Assembly (NCBI RefSeq): GCF_000801105.2
Contig: NC_079515.1
Location: 31,457,407-31,521,406 of the forward strand
Reading direction: 5' to 3'
Length of the DNA: 64,000 bases
From: Raphanus sativus
Taxonomy: Eukaryota > Streptophyta > Magnoliopsida > Brassicales > Brassicaceae
Under the pieces are notes generated by a model. It worked only from the letters and a program-made list of their open reading frames with translations, was not told the origin of the DNA and did no database searches. The position numbers were made by a program, and so were the translations under genes. Positions 32,601-42,988 of this stretch are shown piece by piece (the stretch's first letter is position 1; every line of letters begins with the position of its first letter).

Positions 32601-34201
32601 TCCAAAGCAACATTGTCTATAGTAGGTAAGGTAGATAACACATTGTGAGAAGGATGTCCTAGTCGACGATGCCAAAGTTCTGAAGAAGAAGCTTTTTCCT
32701 TTCCAGCTCGGTTAGACCGTGCAACTGTGACACCCGTGAAGTAATACACACCCTCTCTCTCTTCACCGGCTCCAATCAGGGTCCTCGTAAAACGGTCCTG
32801 TAAAACACATAGAGTATCAGTAAAAATCGCAATGCATCCAGTTTGCTTTAGAAGTTTAGAAACGGATATAAGGGTGCAGTTAAAGTCAGGAACATATAAG
32901 ACGTCTTGCAAGAAGCATGACGAGTTGAGATACAATGTTCCTGATTTTGTAGATCGAGAACTGCGGCCATTAGGAAAAGTAACCGTGGATGAAACAATGT
33001 CTCGCACGTCATGTAGTAAAGATATGTCTCCAGTCATATGGTGAGACGCTCCTGTGTCAATTATAACATCAGTTGAGGAGGGTTTACCCGTCATGCGATC
33101 AGTGGAGAGTTGAGATTGCTGATTTTGCAGGAGGTTGATCAATGCTGCAATTTGATCTGAGGAAGCAATGGAATTTGCAGAGGATGTAGATGGTGCCGCA
33201 CGAGATGTATTAGCTCTGCCACGACCACGAGAGTTGTTTCCACGTCCACCCCGACCTCGTTGCGACTGACCAGAGGACTGAGCATTCCTTTGTTGATCGT
33301 TGAACCAATCTGGATACCCGTGCAATAGGAAGCATTCTGAAGCTTCATGGCCTTTGCGGTTGCAGTGAGTGCAAAAACGGTTAGGATCACGGCTGCGAGG
33401 TGCGGTGACATTGGGAGAAGTCGTAGAAGCCGAAGAATCTGTCTTGACTGCAAACCCGAGAACATCTTGCTTGAGTTCAGTTGAGCGCATGGTGTGAATG
33501 TGTTGTTCAGCACGTATGACTCGTGAGTAAGCTAGATTCAGGTCAGGTAGTGGTTCTTCATCGATTATCTGCGACCGAATCGCACTGAACCTTGAATCGT
33601 CAAGACCAAACAGAAATTTGTGGACTTTGGCATCTTCTCGTTCTTTTTCAAGATGAGTTGACGCCTCACACGTGCAGGTGTAATGAGATTTGAAGCTCTG
33701 TAGTTCTTCCCACAGTTTAGAGAGACGACCAAAATAGCTAAGGACAGTTTCACCGTTTTGTTTGCAATTGGTGATTTCATCCTCAAGTAAGTGCTTGCGC
33801 ACGCTGTTCTTTACCGAGAATCGACGCTTGAGAGATTCCCAGAGTTGGTGAGCGTCTGGAACGTAACTTACAGTAGACCGAACAGGAGGATCAATCGACG
33901 TGCGTATCCATCCCACGATCATTGAGTTAGCAGAGGTCCATAGAGCTAGATCGGGATTCGTCGAAGGTTTAGGTATGGTACCATCGATGAACCCAATCTT
34001 TTGTTTAGCTTGAAGCGAGTTCCAGAACTCGGTTGCCCATTCGGAGTAATTGTCGCCTTTGAGAAGAACCGGCGTGATCAACGCGCCCGGATTGTCAGAG
34101 TGATGAAGAGCATAAGGGTTTGGTGAAACACCAGTAGTAGTAGACATCGTAGAAACAGAGGATGGAGAAGTAGCTGACTCTGTAGAAGAAGTAGTAGCCA
34201 T
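29669..34201 (-). CDS. Copia Gag-Pol polyprotein
   Basis: 1510 codons with no stop. Order from the N-terminus: a Ser/Thr-rich start, a gag domain of the UBN2/Retrotran_gag type (KGDNYSEWATEFWNSLQAK), a CCHC zinc knuckle (FCTHCNRKGHEASECF), aspartic protease (IDTGASHHMTG), a GAG-pre-integrase HHCC region (LWHRRLGHPS, CDVCFLSKQ), integrase core (VDDYSRAVWL, RTDNGTEF), a Pro/Ser/Thr-rich linker, reverse transcriptase RVT_2 (MDVSNAFLHGDL, IYVDDFIIA) and RNase H (SSAEAEYRAMA, LFCDSQSAIYIA). The integrase-before-RT order defines Ty1/copia. All catalytic motifs I can check are present. Confidence 0.97.
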   Translation of the reverse strand: MATTSSTESATSPSSVSTMSTTTGVSPNPYALHHSDNPGALITPVLLKGDNYSEWATEFWNSLQAKQKIGFIDGTIPKPSTNPDLALWTSANSMIVGWIRTSIDPPVRSTVSYVPDAHQLWESLKRRFSVKNSVRKHLLEDEITNCKQNGETVLSYFGRLSKLWEELQSFKSHYTCTCEASTHLEKEREDAKVHKFLFGLDDSRFSAIRSQIIDEEPLPDLNLAYSRVIRAEQHIHTMRSTELKQDVLGFAVKTDSSASTTSPNVTAPRSRDPNRFCTHCNRKGHEASECFLLHGYPDWFNDQQRNAQSSGQSQRGRGGRGNNSRGRGRANTSRAAPSTSSANSIASSDQIAALINLLQNQQSQLSTDRMTGKPSSTDVIIDTGASHHMTGDISLLHDVRDIVSSTVTFPNGRSSRSTKSGTLYLNSSCFLQDVLYVPDFNCTLISVSKLLKQTGCIAIFTDTLCVLQDRFTRTLIGAGEEREGVYYFTGVTVARSNRAGKEKASSSELWHRRLGHPSHNVLSTLPTIDNVALDFNHTKSCDVCFLSKQTREVFHESINKAIEPFALVHCDVWGPYRTPSSCGAVYFLTIVDDYSRAVWLHLMLEKSEVPILLQNFCAMAVRQFGFPVKTVRTDNGTEFLKLKPFLRKEGILHQTSSVDTPQQNARVERKHRHILNVARACLFQANLPVTFWGQSILTAAHLINRTPSRILGGKSPYEMLHGSAPRYDALRVFGCLCFAQKRPKNHDKFAPRSRRCLFVGYPHGKKAWNVYDIENNEFFTSRDVVFFEDQFPGPHKHQSPKSLPSPLSVPVDISSPDDWSLPPTVSETAQPDLPTPSNNPIIDAAQPALPLPTSPTETTSTDSTVQTLTPEPLTTDPTPSTSTEIPTSPTSDQTESPINPSPSSPTSDQTASTNEPPSPGLPELLGRGHHQRQPSVLLKNYVTNAAQKNIHTPLSPPDSSLGSSTSVSGNTLYPISNYIADDAYSPGHKAFLAAITTTADPKNYAEAVQDEIWRDSMVTEHDAHVENGTWDVTTLPPGKKLIGSSWLYKTKYLSNGKILCRKSRLVAHGNRQREGLDYTDTFAPVAKPSTIRVLLETAAAKQWEVHQMDVSNAFLHGDLQEEVYMKLPQGFQGSDPTKVARLRKSIYGLKQSPRCWFSKLSDALKEYGFIQSKPDYSHFSYIRGKVSLHILIYVDDFIIACNDLSTLQKFKNYLCTCFKMKDMGKLKYFLGIEVARNKEGFFISQRKYALDIVAEAGLLACKPSAVPIELNHKLALSKSELIADPAPYRRLVGRLIYLTFTRPELCYAVHILSQFMKAPQQDHWDAAQRVIRYLKGCPSQGVMLRSDSSLRVTAFCDADWSSCPLTRRSLSSYIVLLGSSPVSWKTKKQNTVSASSAEAEYRAMAYTLRELKWIKRILTSFGVQHNEPMKLFCDSQSAIYIAKNPVFHERTKHIENDCHQVRDAVQNKLITMEHISTKEQPADLLTKSLPSTTFNYLLSKLGIQEVSSPT

Positions 34202-34297
34202 GTTTGTTTCTTGACAAGCACGGAGTAGAGTACGATGTTATGCGGAAGCGAAAATTTGAGAATTTAGGTCAAAAGATCGTTTTCTGCTCTGATACCA

Positions 34298-34448
34298 TAA
34301 AATAATATGAAAGCGTGTCTTGTATTGACATTCATAGCAACATATATATACATCGTATTGTTTCCTTCTACCGTGAAGATATGGAAGTTTAACATTAACA
34401 CAATATGGAAGTTTAACATTATCGCTAAGTGTCTTCCTTATCTCTATA
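34298..34448 (-). repeat. 5' LTR of the copia element
   Basis: 151 bp, followed on the minus strand directly by the tRNA primer-binding site. No mismatch to the 3' LTR was found by eye. Confidence 0.95.
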
Positions 34449-35902
34449 GATGCAATCAGCTTCCTCCCTGACGAGATTCTCGGTGACATCTTGTCCTTAC
34501 TTCCGATAAAACAGGCTGTTTTAACATCTCTTCTTTCTAAAAAGTGGAGAAATATATTTAGATTGGTGGATTATTTTAATTTCTATTCTTCTGTCTCTGT
34601 GGACCCGGAAAACGGTAAACCAGAGAGAGGTGAGAGCCTCAGAAACTTTTTGGATCGAACACAACATGGTTCGCTTATAAAGAAATTCTCTCTACAACGT
34701 CACGATGGAGATGAAACCGACATGGCTTACGTGGGCAGCTGGATCCGTGACGCAGTAGAACACGGTGTTTTGGAAGTGGACGTGAGCATAAACACAGGCC
34801 TTGGAGTTTCTATGCTTTGTGAGCTCTTGACGAGCAAGACACTTGTTAAGCTGAGACTTGGAACACAAGTATACGGCGAGCTACCTTCGCATGTATTACT
34901 TCCATCGCTTAAGATTCTCATCATAGAAACGATATTCTTTGAATCTAAAGATCTCAGCGATGTGCTGGTCGCTGGTTGCCCTGTTCTCGAGGAGTTATTT
35001 GTACGTCACGAGGAGATGGAGGCACACCCATATTACATATCGAGTCGGACCATCAAGAAACTGTCAGTTCAATACAGTGGTCGTGAAGATTATGAAAGTG
35101 GTTTGTCACTTGACGCCCCGAGTCTTGTCTCCTTCGACTACTCTGACCATGCCTTGTATGAGTACACACCGGTTAACTTTGGATCCTTAGTTGAAGCTCG
35201 TCTGGATATTCGTTATAGTAAAGAGGTCGATAAGCCGGATATATCGGGTCTCATGATAGGAATAAGTAACATCGAGACTTTACATCTTTCTCCAGCTTCT
35301 GCTGATGTAAGTTTTGCAACTTCCCTTTCTATATAACTTTGTAATGACATTCTTGATTAAGTGTGTGTTTCTCTATGCTTTCAGACGGTTTCTCAATGTG
35401 TTAGTAGACATGGACTACTTATACCAATGTTCAACAACCTGGTTAGTTTATCTTTTGGGAGTAACAATGAACGAGGTTGGAAACTGCTTCCACATCTGCT
35501 TAAGAAGTCTCCAAAGCTTGAAACTCTAATCATACAGGTATGTATCACTAGCAACGATTATATATATGTATATATGGAGAGAGAGACACGAAGTTAATTA
35601 GTCTTCTTATTTAATTTTCTTTCAGAGTCTGAATACAAGCGACCGTGTCCTTATACCTCTGAACAAAGCTAAGGTGTTGCATATCCTTGGTTATCAAGGA
35701 ACTGTTCTAGAATTGAAACACTTGAAGAGTTTTATTGGGAGAATGAAATGCCTCGAACATGTGCGACTGGAGCTTGCGGAAGGTGTTGTAGTGGATGATG
35801 GCAAAATATTGCAAATACATAAGGATCTTAATCACGCTTCTTGGAATTGCAGCATCCAAGTGCACGACCGAAGTCGCATACTTCATTTAAGTTTAGACAC
35901 TT

Positions 35903-36165
35903 AGAGCATCAGCATGGCTGAAGTTTATCAAAGTTCTCTATGCATTTATATTAATATTTTAACATAATATATTTATCTGCTTAAAGTTTAATAACTAAAA
36001 TATAGTTATACCAATAGAAAAAGGACACATGTAGAACTGATTTCTTTTTCTGTGTGCAATATTTTTTTCCTTTCACCGGTTTCTCATTGTCTCCTTAATC
36101 TCTTTTCTACTTTATTGTTATAGATATTTTTGGTAAGAAATTCTACGAGAGATCACTACTAATGG
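35903..36165. mobile_element. Possible PIF/Harbinger-type MITE at the F-box stop codon
   Basis: The sequence after the last F-box codon starts TTAGAGCATCAGCATGG, a common start of Brassicaceae Tourist-like MITEs, and near 36150-36165 an imperfect complement (CTACTAATGGTGCACTTA) occurs. If real, the stop codon TAG is built from the TTA target and the first G of the element. The right boundary is uncertain. Confidence 0.3.
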
Positions 36166-38180
36166 TGCACTTACTATCTTGTTTTTGTTGAACGCAAAAA
36201 ATAAACAACGAGATTTAGTCTCAAGTGCCTCTCACTTCTAACTTTTTTTTAATATATCCCTCTTACAAATGCTCGATTTGTAAACTGAATAATATAATTT
36301 CATTAAACTTCAAATGGACCAAAGGTGCTTTACAATGACTAATCAATGGAGTTTATATTGGCTCGTGGTACTGACTCTCTAAGACTAAACAAGTGAAAAA
36401 TTAAACAAGGAAACATACTAGCCGTTGAATGGTTGATGAGAAAATCTAGACATAAAGGGGAATAGCTGTTTTCTTGAGCTTGATAGCTTGGGTGAAAAGC
36501 TCTGATATCTTGGGACGTCCAGGTACATTATAATGTCTTTCGAAGCCTCTAAGTGTGATGTAGATTTTCTAAGTCGCAGCCAGTTTTTGAATAGGAAAAA
36601 GCCGTTTGGATTTAATGCCCTTCGGGTCCAAATATAGAATGTTGGAGACTTAGAGTGCAAGTTGATTCTCCTAATTCTCTGGGTGCTGGTACATGGTAGG
36701 ACATCTTGGATGGCTTCTGGATGGTCTAGTCTCTCTCCTGATTTTCATGAATATTTGAGACGTGCCCATGTGAAGAGAAAAAGACTCCTTACTTTGAAGC
36801 CAGTTGGACCCAACTTAGTAAAATATGTGAATCTTGAGTTTGGACCTGGTTCCTTATTTTCTGGACTCCGAAGAGGTTCCAGTGACAGTTTAATTAGATT
36901 TGGCTGAAAGCCACTCTTGGTTGGACTGCCCTGGACTTGAATATTTAAGATATGCACATCAGGTGTTGTAAAGGTATTATGACCTGTAAAATCGATGTCT
37001 TCTTGTTCTGTGAAAATAATCCAATAATTCCAATTGGCCATGAATAAATATAGATCAGAGATCTGTCTTATGGTTGATATGTTCCTTGGAGTGAATTGAC
37101 CATACAATCACACCCTTAGGGTGTTACAAGAAATAACATTTTGTTTTAGTGAAATTGCTGTTAAGTTTTAAATATACTTTAAAATAAATTCAAAGTTTAG
37201 GCTACACAATCAATTATTATATAATTAATTCTAAGTTTTATATTTGTTTATTTGTGAAGTGGCAGTAACATTGTGCTGTCGAGCACATGAATAATAATAG
37301 CACCAACAAATAAGAATCCAAGACTCATCAAATAATTGAAATTAGTATTATTCGATCTGTCCAAAAGCATCCATCGAAACTAACAGGGAACCCAACCTGG
37401 CCCCAGTTTCGATTGCTATCACCCAAAGTACTCACTCTCTCCTTTACTCATTTCCTAAGGAAATCCTATATTTTTTTTTTTAACACGTTTATGCTAAATT
37501 TAGTTTTACTATTTTATTTGCTAATCCTTTTTTTTATACCGTGATGCAAATATCACCCACTAATTCAGGCTAATTAACAAAAACTGTAAATAGGTGCTTT
37601 TCTTTGTATTTTTCTCCCAAGCATTGATGCTTCGTTCACATCTTTGTCTCCCAAGCATTGATGCTTCCTTCATTCACATCTTTGTCAATTAAAAACATTC
37701 CGTCTGTTGTAGATGATAAAACTTAATTTCTGACCGTGATTCACATGAAGGATCGTCTACCAACTCTGGTGGTACCAAACAACTGTAGCACACGGTTTTT
37801 TTTGGATATTATTTACCAAATTTCCCACCTATTTTGTCCCTCTGTTGACATTTTCTAAAGTTTGTTTGGTGGTTTCCATAATTATGTATTCGGTGAGATC
37901 CAGAATGTTTTTTGTTTATTACTTACTTAAAGCACCAAAACTAAAGTTGGGCATACATACATGTCTGGAAATAAAGAGTAACTTCTAAGCTTTAATATCA
38001 ATTAATACAACTCATACACATCCCATCATAATTTGTTTAGACACTCGCCAACGTGTCGACCGATCTACTAGCACCGCCAACTCTCACATGGCAGGCATCA
38101 TGGGTTGTATTATTATACACTCTAAAACAGCTTCAATACGACGCTATGTATTTGCGTTTTGATGTGATTCCACTTTTTCC
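36166..38180. other. Intergenic F-box to AGP9, with a possible retroelement LTR remnant
   Basis: 36400-37122 contains frames open in both strands but no recognisable protein. Its right end, read on the minus strand, starts TGTAACACCCTAAGGG, like Ty3-type LTRs, but no partner LTR or target duplication was found. A short tandem duplication of CTCCCAAGCATTGATGCTTC lies at about 37614-37670. 37690-38180 is presumably the AGP9 promoter. Confidence 0.35.
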
Positions 38181-38190
38181 TATATAAATA
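38181..38190 (+). promoter_or_regulatory. TATA box of AGP9
   Basis: TATATAAATA lies 93 bp upstream of the AGP9 start codon, with CT-rich and (CAAA)n leader sequence between them. Confidence 0.65.
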
Positions 38191-38282
38191 ATTCCTTCGC
38201 TTTCCTCCTTTTACATTTTCTTTACACTGAACCATCACTCCGAGAGTGCGCTTCACACAACAAACAAACAAACAAACAAAAA

Positions 38283-39488
38283 ATGGCTAGGCAATTTGCC
38301 ATTGTTGCGATCTGCATCGTCCTCATCGCCGGCGTCGGAGGCCAAGCTCCGTCGTCACCACCAACCACCACACCAGCACCACCCACTACAACAACTCCAC
38401 CACCAGCAGCGACTCCTCCTCCTGTCTCAGCTCCTCCACCAGTCACAACTTCTCCTCCTCCAGCCACTCCTCCTCCGGTCGCAACTCCTCCTCCAGTCGC
38501 AACTCCTCCCCCCGTCGCAACTCCTCCTCCAGCAACTCCCCCTCCCGTCGCATCTCCTCCTCCAGCAACTCCTCCACCCGTCGCAACTCCTCCTCCAGCA
38601 ACGCCTCCTCCAGCTCCTCTTGCATCTCCTCCAGCTCAGGTTCCAGCTCTTGCTCCTACTAAGCCAGACGCTCCTACTGTATCTCCGTCGTCTAGCCCTC
38701 CTTCCCCAGCGACTGATGGTCCTGGACCAAGCACCAGTGAGCTCTCTCCAGGACCTTCCACAGGTCCCAATGACCAGGTCTGTCAACTTTTCTTCTCATT
38801 TGACTTGGATCTTGTACCATGTGTTTTCAGATCTGAGATGTTTTTTGACTTTGAAAAAAATCACTGAGTTTAAGCTTGCAATAGGTGAACACTGGTTAGA
38901 TCTAAAACTAGTCCTGACTCTTGAAAAATTATGATTAGCGCAATTTAGCAGAAGGATCCTAGTATGTTATAGAGTGAGCCGTTGCAAGCGCACTTTAGGA
39001 ATAGATGTTAATCTGCACCCGTACTGTATTTGCCTATATTCGGACAGTCTGTCTCGAGATCTTCGAACTCGAGCCATGGCGCGTGGGGTGCAGGAGTCAC
39101 GTTAGCTTTGTCAGTACGAACGTGAACAATAAATAGCTTCCACGTGTTGATTTTAAAAGCAGATCTTGTTTTTGACAAAAAAAAGTAGATCTAGTTTACT
39201 TTTAGTCATAAAATAGAGTTTTAGTCAATAAAATATTCCAAAAGCATGCATGGATTACGGAATTCTCCAAATTTCTGCAGTATTACTTTATGTTAGGACC
39301 CCACTATACTTTATAAGCTTTCCAAAGGTTAAATGTAATTAATTATAAATTCATATTACAAAGATGCTTCTGTAACCAATAAAAGTGAAATGCTGATCCA
39401 AGCTTTTAATTATTTTTTGCAGAGTGGAGCAAGCAAGACGGTTTCAAGCTTGGTACTTGGATCTGTTCTCGTTTGGTTTATGATCTAA
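38283..39488 (+). CDS. AGP9: Classical arabinogalactan protein, GPI-anchored
   Basis: Hydroxyproline-rich cell-surface proteoglycan core. Exons 38283-38777 and 39423-39488; 186 aa. The start MARQFAIVAICIVLIAGVGG is a signal peptide, cleaved before Gln-Ala-Pro. Residues about 22-150 are Pro/Ala/Thr/Ser-rich with repeats of ATPPPV, ATPPPA and ASPPPA, the substrate for prolyl hydroxylation and arabinogalactan addition. The second exon supplies SGASKTVSSLVLGSVLVWFM, a GPI-anchor signal with small residues followed by a hydrophobic tail. The unannotated reading through the intron would lose the anchor, so the splice is chosen with confidence. It matches Arabidopsis AGP9 (At2g14890) apart from repeat number. 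Confidence 0.95.
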
Positions 39489-40431
39489 GCGCGGGAGACT
39501 TTCGCTCGGTGTTCCTTTGCATTTATTTTCATGTTGATGTTTGTTTGTTCCATTGTTATTATACTTTCGGAACCGTATTCTTTTGGATTATTATCTTTTG
39601 GAGAGGATATTATTGAGAGTTGAGATGGAGATATCAGGATATTTCGTTTGGAGATAATTTGTGGCTTTCCTTCTCATTCTATTTGATTATTAGTGTACTA
39701 CATTGCTTTCTTCCTTGTCTACCATTCCTTATATATTTGCCTCTGATTCCTTTCTCAATGCTAAACACTAATTGGGATTCAAACGCAAAAACATACTAAA
39801 CTAGTGGCCAATCAAACCTAGAAAAGGAAGAAAATAAACAAAAAACTGAAAGATTGAAAAGGGTAGATTTTCTTGTCAACTCTAAACAAGTATGTAGTTT
39901 GCTGTTCTGCTGGTTCTCAGCGCGTCTGAATTCAAAATCTAAACGTTTTTGTTTATGGAACGTGAATAATTTAGTATTAGAACAAGTTTAGGGTCTATAA
40001 ATCGAGTCTTGTTGGAATCTTGTGTATTTTATTATGTTATTCTTTGTTTAAATTTGAGATTCAGATTAAAAGGATTCAACGTTGATTAAACTGAATGATG
40101 TTAAAGTTATATATAAATTTAAGTTTGGTATGAGATTTTAGAGAGATTTTAAGGATACAAAGACATTCATATGTATCATTATTTAGTTAATGAAAATTCA
40201 CATACTTATCAAAGAAAAAGACATTCATATGTATTATCAATGCATTTTTGGAGATTGTGAGGGTAAAAAAGAACGCATTCAAAGTCATTTGTATTATCAG
40301 CGCCTTTGTGTGGAGATTAAGAGGATATAAACTATCAACACCTAGAATGAAATTGTGGGTATACCGTATACATGTATAGCTATGTATTATGTGGTGCACT
40401 GAGCACTGTATTTCCTCAAATAAATATTAGA
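39489..40431. other. AGP9 3' region and spacer
   Basis: 3' UTR, then AT-rich DNA. A degenerate tandem block (AAAGACATTCATATGTAT..ATTAT) occurs twice near 40159 and 40217. No gene is seen. Confidence 0.5.
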
Positions 40432-41573
40432 CTAGATCATGACCCGCTCGATTGAGCGGGAGTCAATTTTTTTTTCTATCTTCGTTTTTACTAAATGTTA
40501 TATATGATTGTAATGTGTATTAATATAAAATTTTGATTAATAACAATGTGTACTAATGTGTTTAAATAAGCAATGTGTTTAATTACTAAATCTGATTTTT
40601 AAATTTTATGATAACGTAAAGTAGATTTTTTTTATATTATTTAAAATATATAGTGCTATATATTTTGTATTTTCAACATTTATTATACAAAACTTATATT
40701 GGGGCATTATTTATATGAAAATATGTGTAACATAATATATTTATATATTATATAAACATATACACACCCGCACGAGTTTTATTTTTAAAATGTATTCTAT
40801 ATTGTTTAGTTTTATGTAGTATTGAGTTTGTATAATTCAATTTTGTGTTTAAAGAACAATATCAAAATTGTCTTCCGTATGTAAAAATAACATTTGCAAG
40901 CGCGAGTTGTGTTTTTTTATTGTAACACAAAATTTTATATAAAACTTATGTTTTTTGTACATTACGAAATTTAATTTTTTAAAATAATTATTACGTAATT
41001 TCAAAGTGAATTTTATCTCTAAAATCTAATATATTTTGTGTGTAATGGTTCAAAGCATTTCCGATATATATTATATTTCAGTTTGGTTTGTTTTTAGTAT
41101 TATTGTATAAGTATAATACTATATAATATTACTATTTTCTATACAATATATGAAGCTATGTGTTATTTATTTTAGAAAGTAGATTAGGCCCAACATAGTT
41201 ATAAGAATAGTCATATCTTTATGTATGTGTCTATGACTTATCTACCTAATGTTATTCGTACTAATAAAATTAATATGGCCAATGAAAGTATACTGATCAA
41301 TTTAAAATGAATTGTATAGGGTAATTATAGAACGATTGATATTTTTAGTATTTTTAGTATATATCTTATCTAAATCGATATGTAATAAATGTAAAATTCA
41401 TATATGGAATATAGACAAAAAGAAGAACTGTATTTAAGAAAATACATCAATGCAAAGTTAGACTATGGTATGTATTATATATAAAGAATGAGATATTTAA
41501 TTTAAATATATGAGGTTCACTTTTAAAAATCCACCTAGAAAAAATTGTAATGTTCATGTTTTAATAAGATAGA
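40432..41573 (-). mobile_element. Non-autonomous Helitron
   Basis: On the minus strand it starts TCTATCTTATTAAAACATGA at 41573 and ends with the hairpin CCCGCTCAATCGAGCGGG, a short spacer and CTAG at 40432. Host bases next to it are A (5' side) and T (3' side) on that strand, the canonical Helitron target. It is 1142 bp, AT-rich, with no coding capacity. Confidence 0.75.
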
Positions 41574-42573
41574 TTCCAGTGTATTTCCATATTATTTGCA
41601 TCTTTCATTTTTTTTAAGTGAAACTCACAAAAAGATGATATACGACTGTTTCTAAATCTATAAATCAGCTTTTCAAAAAAAAAAATTCATGATTTTGTCG
41701 ATGTTTTAATTATTTGATTTTCAGTTACGGAGAAATTTTCGAGTATTAATGAAGCGATAATTTGAGTTAATTGACAAATACCTTACAACTTGAAAAAGGA
41801 CCAGCGTTACATTTGTAGACATCATTTTCAACAGAAAATATTTCACACTGATAAATACCCACCATCAAATATTGAATTAGGAACAGCCCGGCTTTTAGTT
41901 GTAATCCACTACACTCATTAAACAATGCTAAGTAGTTTCAGAATTTTATTCATCTTTCCAAAACAAAACAAAAGTTCTTGGAGAGGTAAAATATTGTGCC
42001 AAGCAAACGAAAAGCTCTACAGCTATTGATAATCAAAGGGATCCCACACAATATGGAACTGAAAACATCTAAACAAAAGTAACAGAATGATTTAAGTTTT
42101 TTTCTGAGGTAAAACCAATCTTTGGATCTCTCAGACCCCCCTTTAAAGTAACTGATGCATGCACTGTTGCATTATACCACGCTCCTCTGCCTCTTCAAGT
42201 ACCTGTCACAAGTTGCAAGACAAGCTTACAAAATCAGAAATAAGTCCCCGAGATCATATTCATAGACCTTAATGGCAGACATTGCTAACATCCAATTATT
42301 AGCATATATTCTCACAGAATATAATCCTTTTATGTATAATAACCAAAGACTGATTGTTCAAAAATAACAACACAACTCAGAGCTACAATGAAACAAAACA
42401 CAAGAAGTTGTTGCATAAAACCATATTCAATTAGGATCAAAAGCAAGAAGTAAGTCTGTCTCTGGTCAATTTAGTCTACTCTTCAGTTTCAGGACAAAAA
42501 AAAAAGCAACTAAACTGAGTGTACCCAAGGTAAGGACATAACAGAAAAAACAACGACTCACAAAGAGTGAATA
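41574..42573. other. Spacer and 3' UTR of the NFD6-like gene
   Basis: The right half (about 42100-42570) is probably the 3' UTR of the minus-strand gene and may contain a UTR intron (possible splice signals near 42200 and 42560). No further gene is supported. Confidence 0.4.
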
Positions 42574-42988
42574 TTAGCGATCTTGACAAGTGCGTCGGAA
42601 GGTACCGTTTGGTAGCTCGCAGAAAGCACGCAAATTAACATTGAGATGAGAGGTGAGCTGAGAAGCAGCCACAACGCTGTACAGAGGCAAGAAAGACTGC
42701 GTGCAACCAAGCGCTCCTAGGTTCCTGAAATATCAAAAATCAGAGATCAATGATACAGCTAATCAGATGCAAGACTTCAAACTCTTCCTGGAATCTATAA
42801 GAAACTGATGAAGCAAATTGGGTCAAAAACCTAGAAGGAGATGAAAAGGAGAAGCGACGGCCAGGTAAAGATGAGGATGGGGAAGGACGGAGGCGAGGAA
42901 GCGCCGCCGTTGGTGAACGGAGAGACGGTGCTCTTGCGGTGGCGGAGACGAAAGAGCGGGCAGCAGATCCTGCATTGCGCCAAGCCAT
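42574..42988 (-). CDS. Small mitochondrial protein of the NFD6/NOXY2 family
   Basis: 102 aa from two exons, 42988-42831 and 42724-42574. The N-terminus MAWRNAGSAARSFVSATARA is rich in Ala, Ser and Arg and lacks acidic residues, a mitochondrial presequence. The second exon carries the conserved block LGALGCTQSFLPLYSVVAAS, then QLTSHLNVNLRAFCEL, seen in NUCLEAR FUSION DEFECTIVE 6 and NONRESPONDING TO OXYLIPINS 2. The biochemical role of the family is not known. It probably corresponds to At2g15000. Alternative 3' splicing, common in this family, could change the last residues. Confidence 0.85.

Larger units (their letters stand above)
29511..34448 (-). mobile_element. Full-length Ty1/copia retrotransposon
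   Basis: LTRs of 151 bp at 29511-29661 and 34298-34448 read as identical. The 5-bp target duplication GATGC is at 29506-29510 and 34449-34453. On the minus strand the 5' LTR is followed by TGGTATCAGAGC (34297-34286), the primer-binding site for initiator Met tRNA, and the 3' LTR is preceded by the polypurine tract TTGAGGGGGGG (about 29672-29662). The LTR ends are TATAG...TTTTA, not the usual TG...CA. Total length 4938 bp. The single long ORF is intact, so the element may be autonomous and young. Confidence 0.97.
29473..35904 (+). pseudogene. F-box/LRR gene interrupted by a copia retrotransposon
   Basis: Predicted substrate-recognition subunit of an SCF ubiquitin ligase. The ATG at 29473 opens MDTKKLDTGSRDA, which is cut at 29510 by the retrotransposon and resumes at 34454 with ISFLPDEILGDILSLLP, the F-box (LLSKKWRNIF follows). 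Exons without the insertion: 29473-29510 joined to 34454-35306, 35385-35537, and 35626-35904; 1323 nt, 440 codons, with no other stop or frameshift. LRR-like blocks include LVKLRLGTQVY, LPSLKILIIET, GCPVLEELFV and LEHVRLELAEG. The C-terminus is short for the FBD class. With a 4.9-kb insert reading in the opposite direction in codon 13, the allele should be null unless a downstream ATG (34491) is used. Confidence 0.88.

Noticed and set aside
36418..37107. Open frames of 80-120 codons on both strands
   Set aside because: Both strands are open, there is no splice support and no recognisable domain; better explained as retroelement LTR DNA.
38427..38786. Arg/Ser/Trp-rich frame antisense to AGP9
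   Set aside because: Complement of the same proline repeat; low complexity.
38296..38934. 212-codon Leu/Gln-rich frame overlapping AGP9
   Set aside because: It is the +1 frame of the AGP9 proline repeats, which gives Leu/Gln/His repeats automatically. It also runs through the AGP9 intron.
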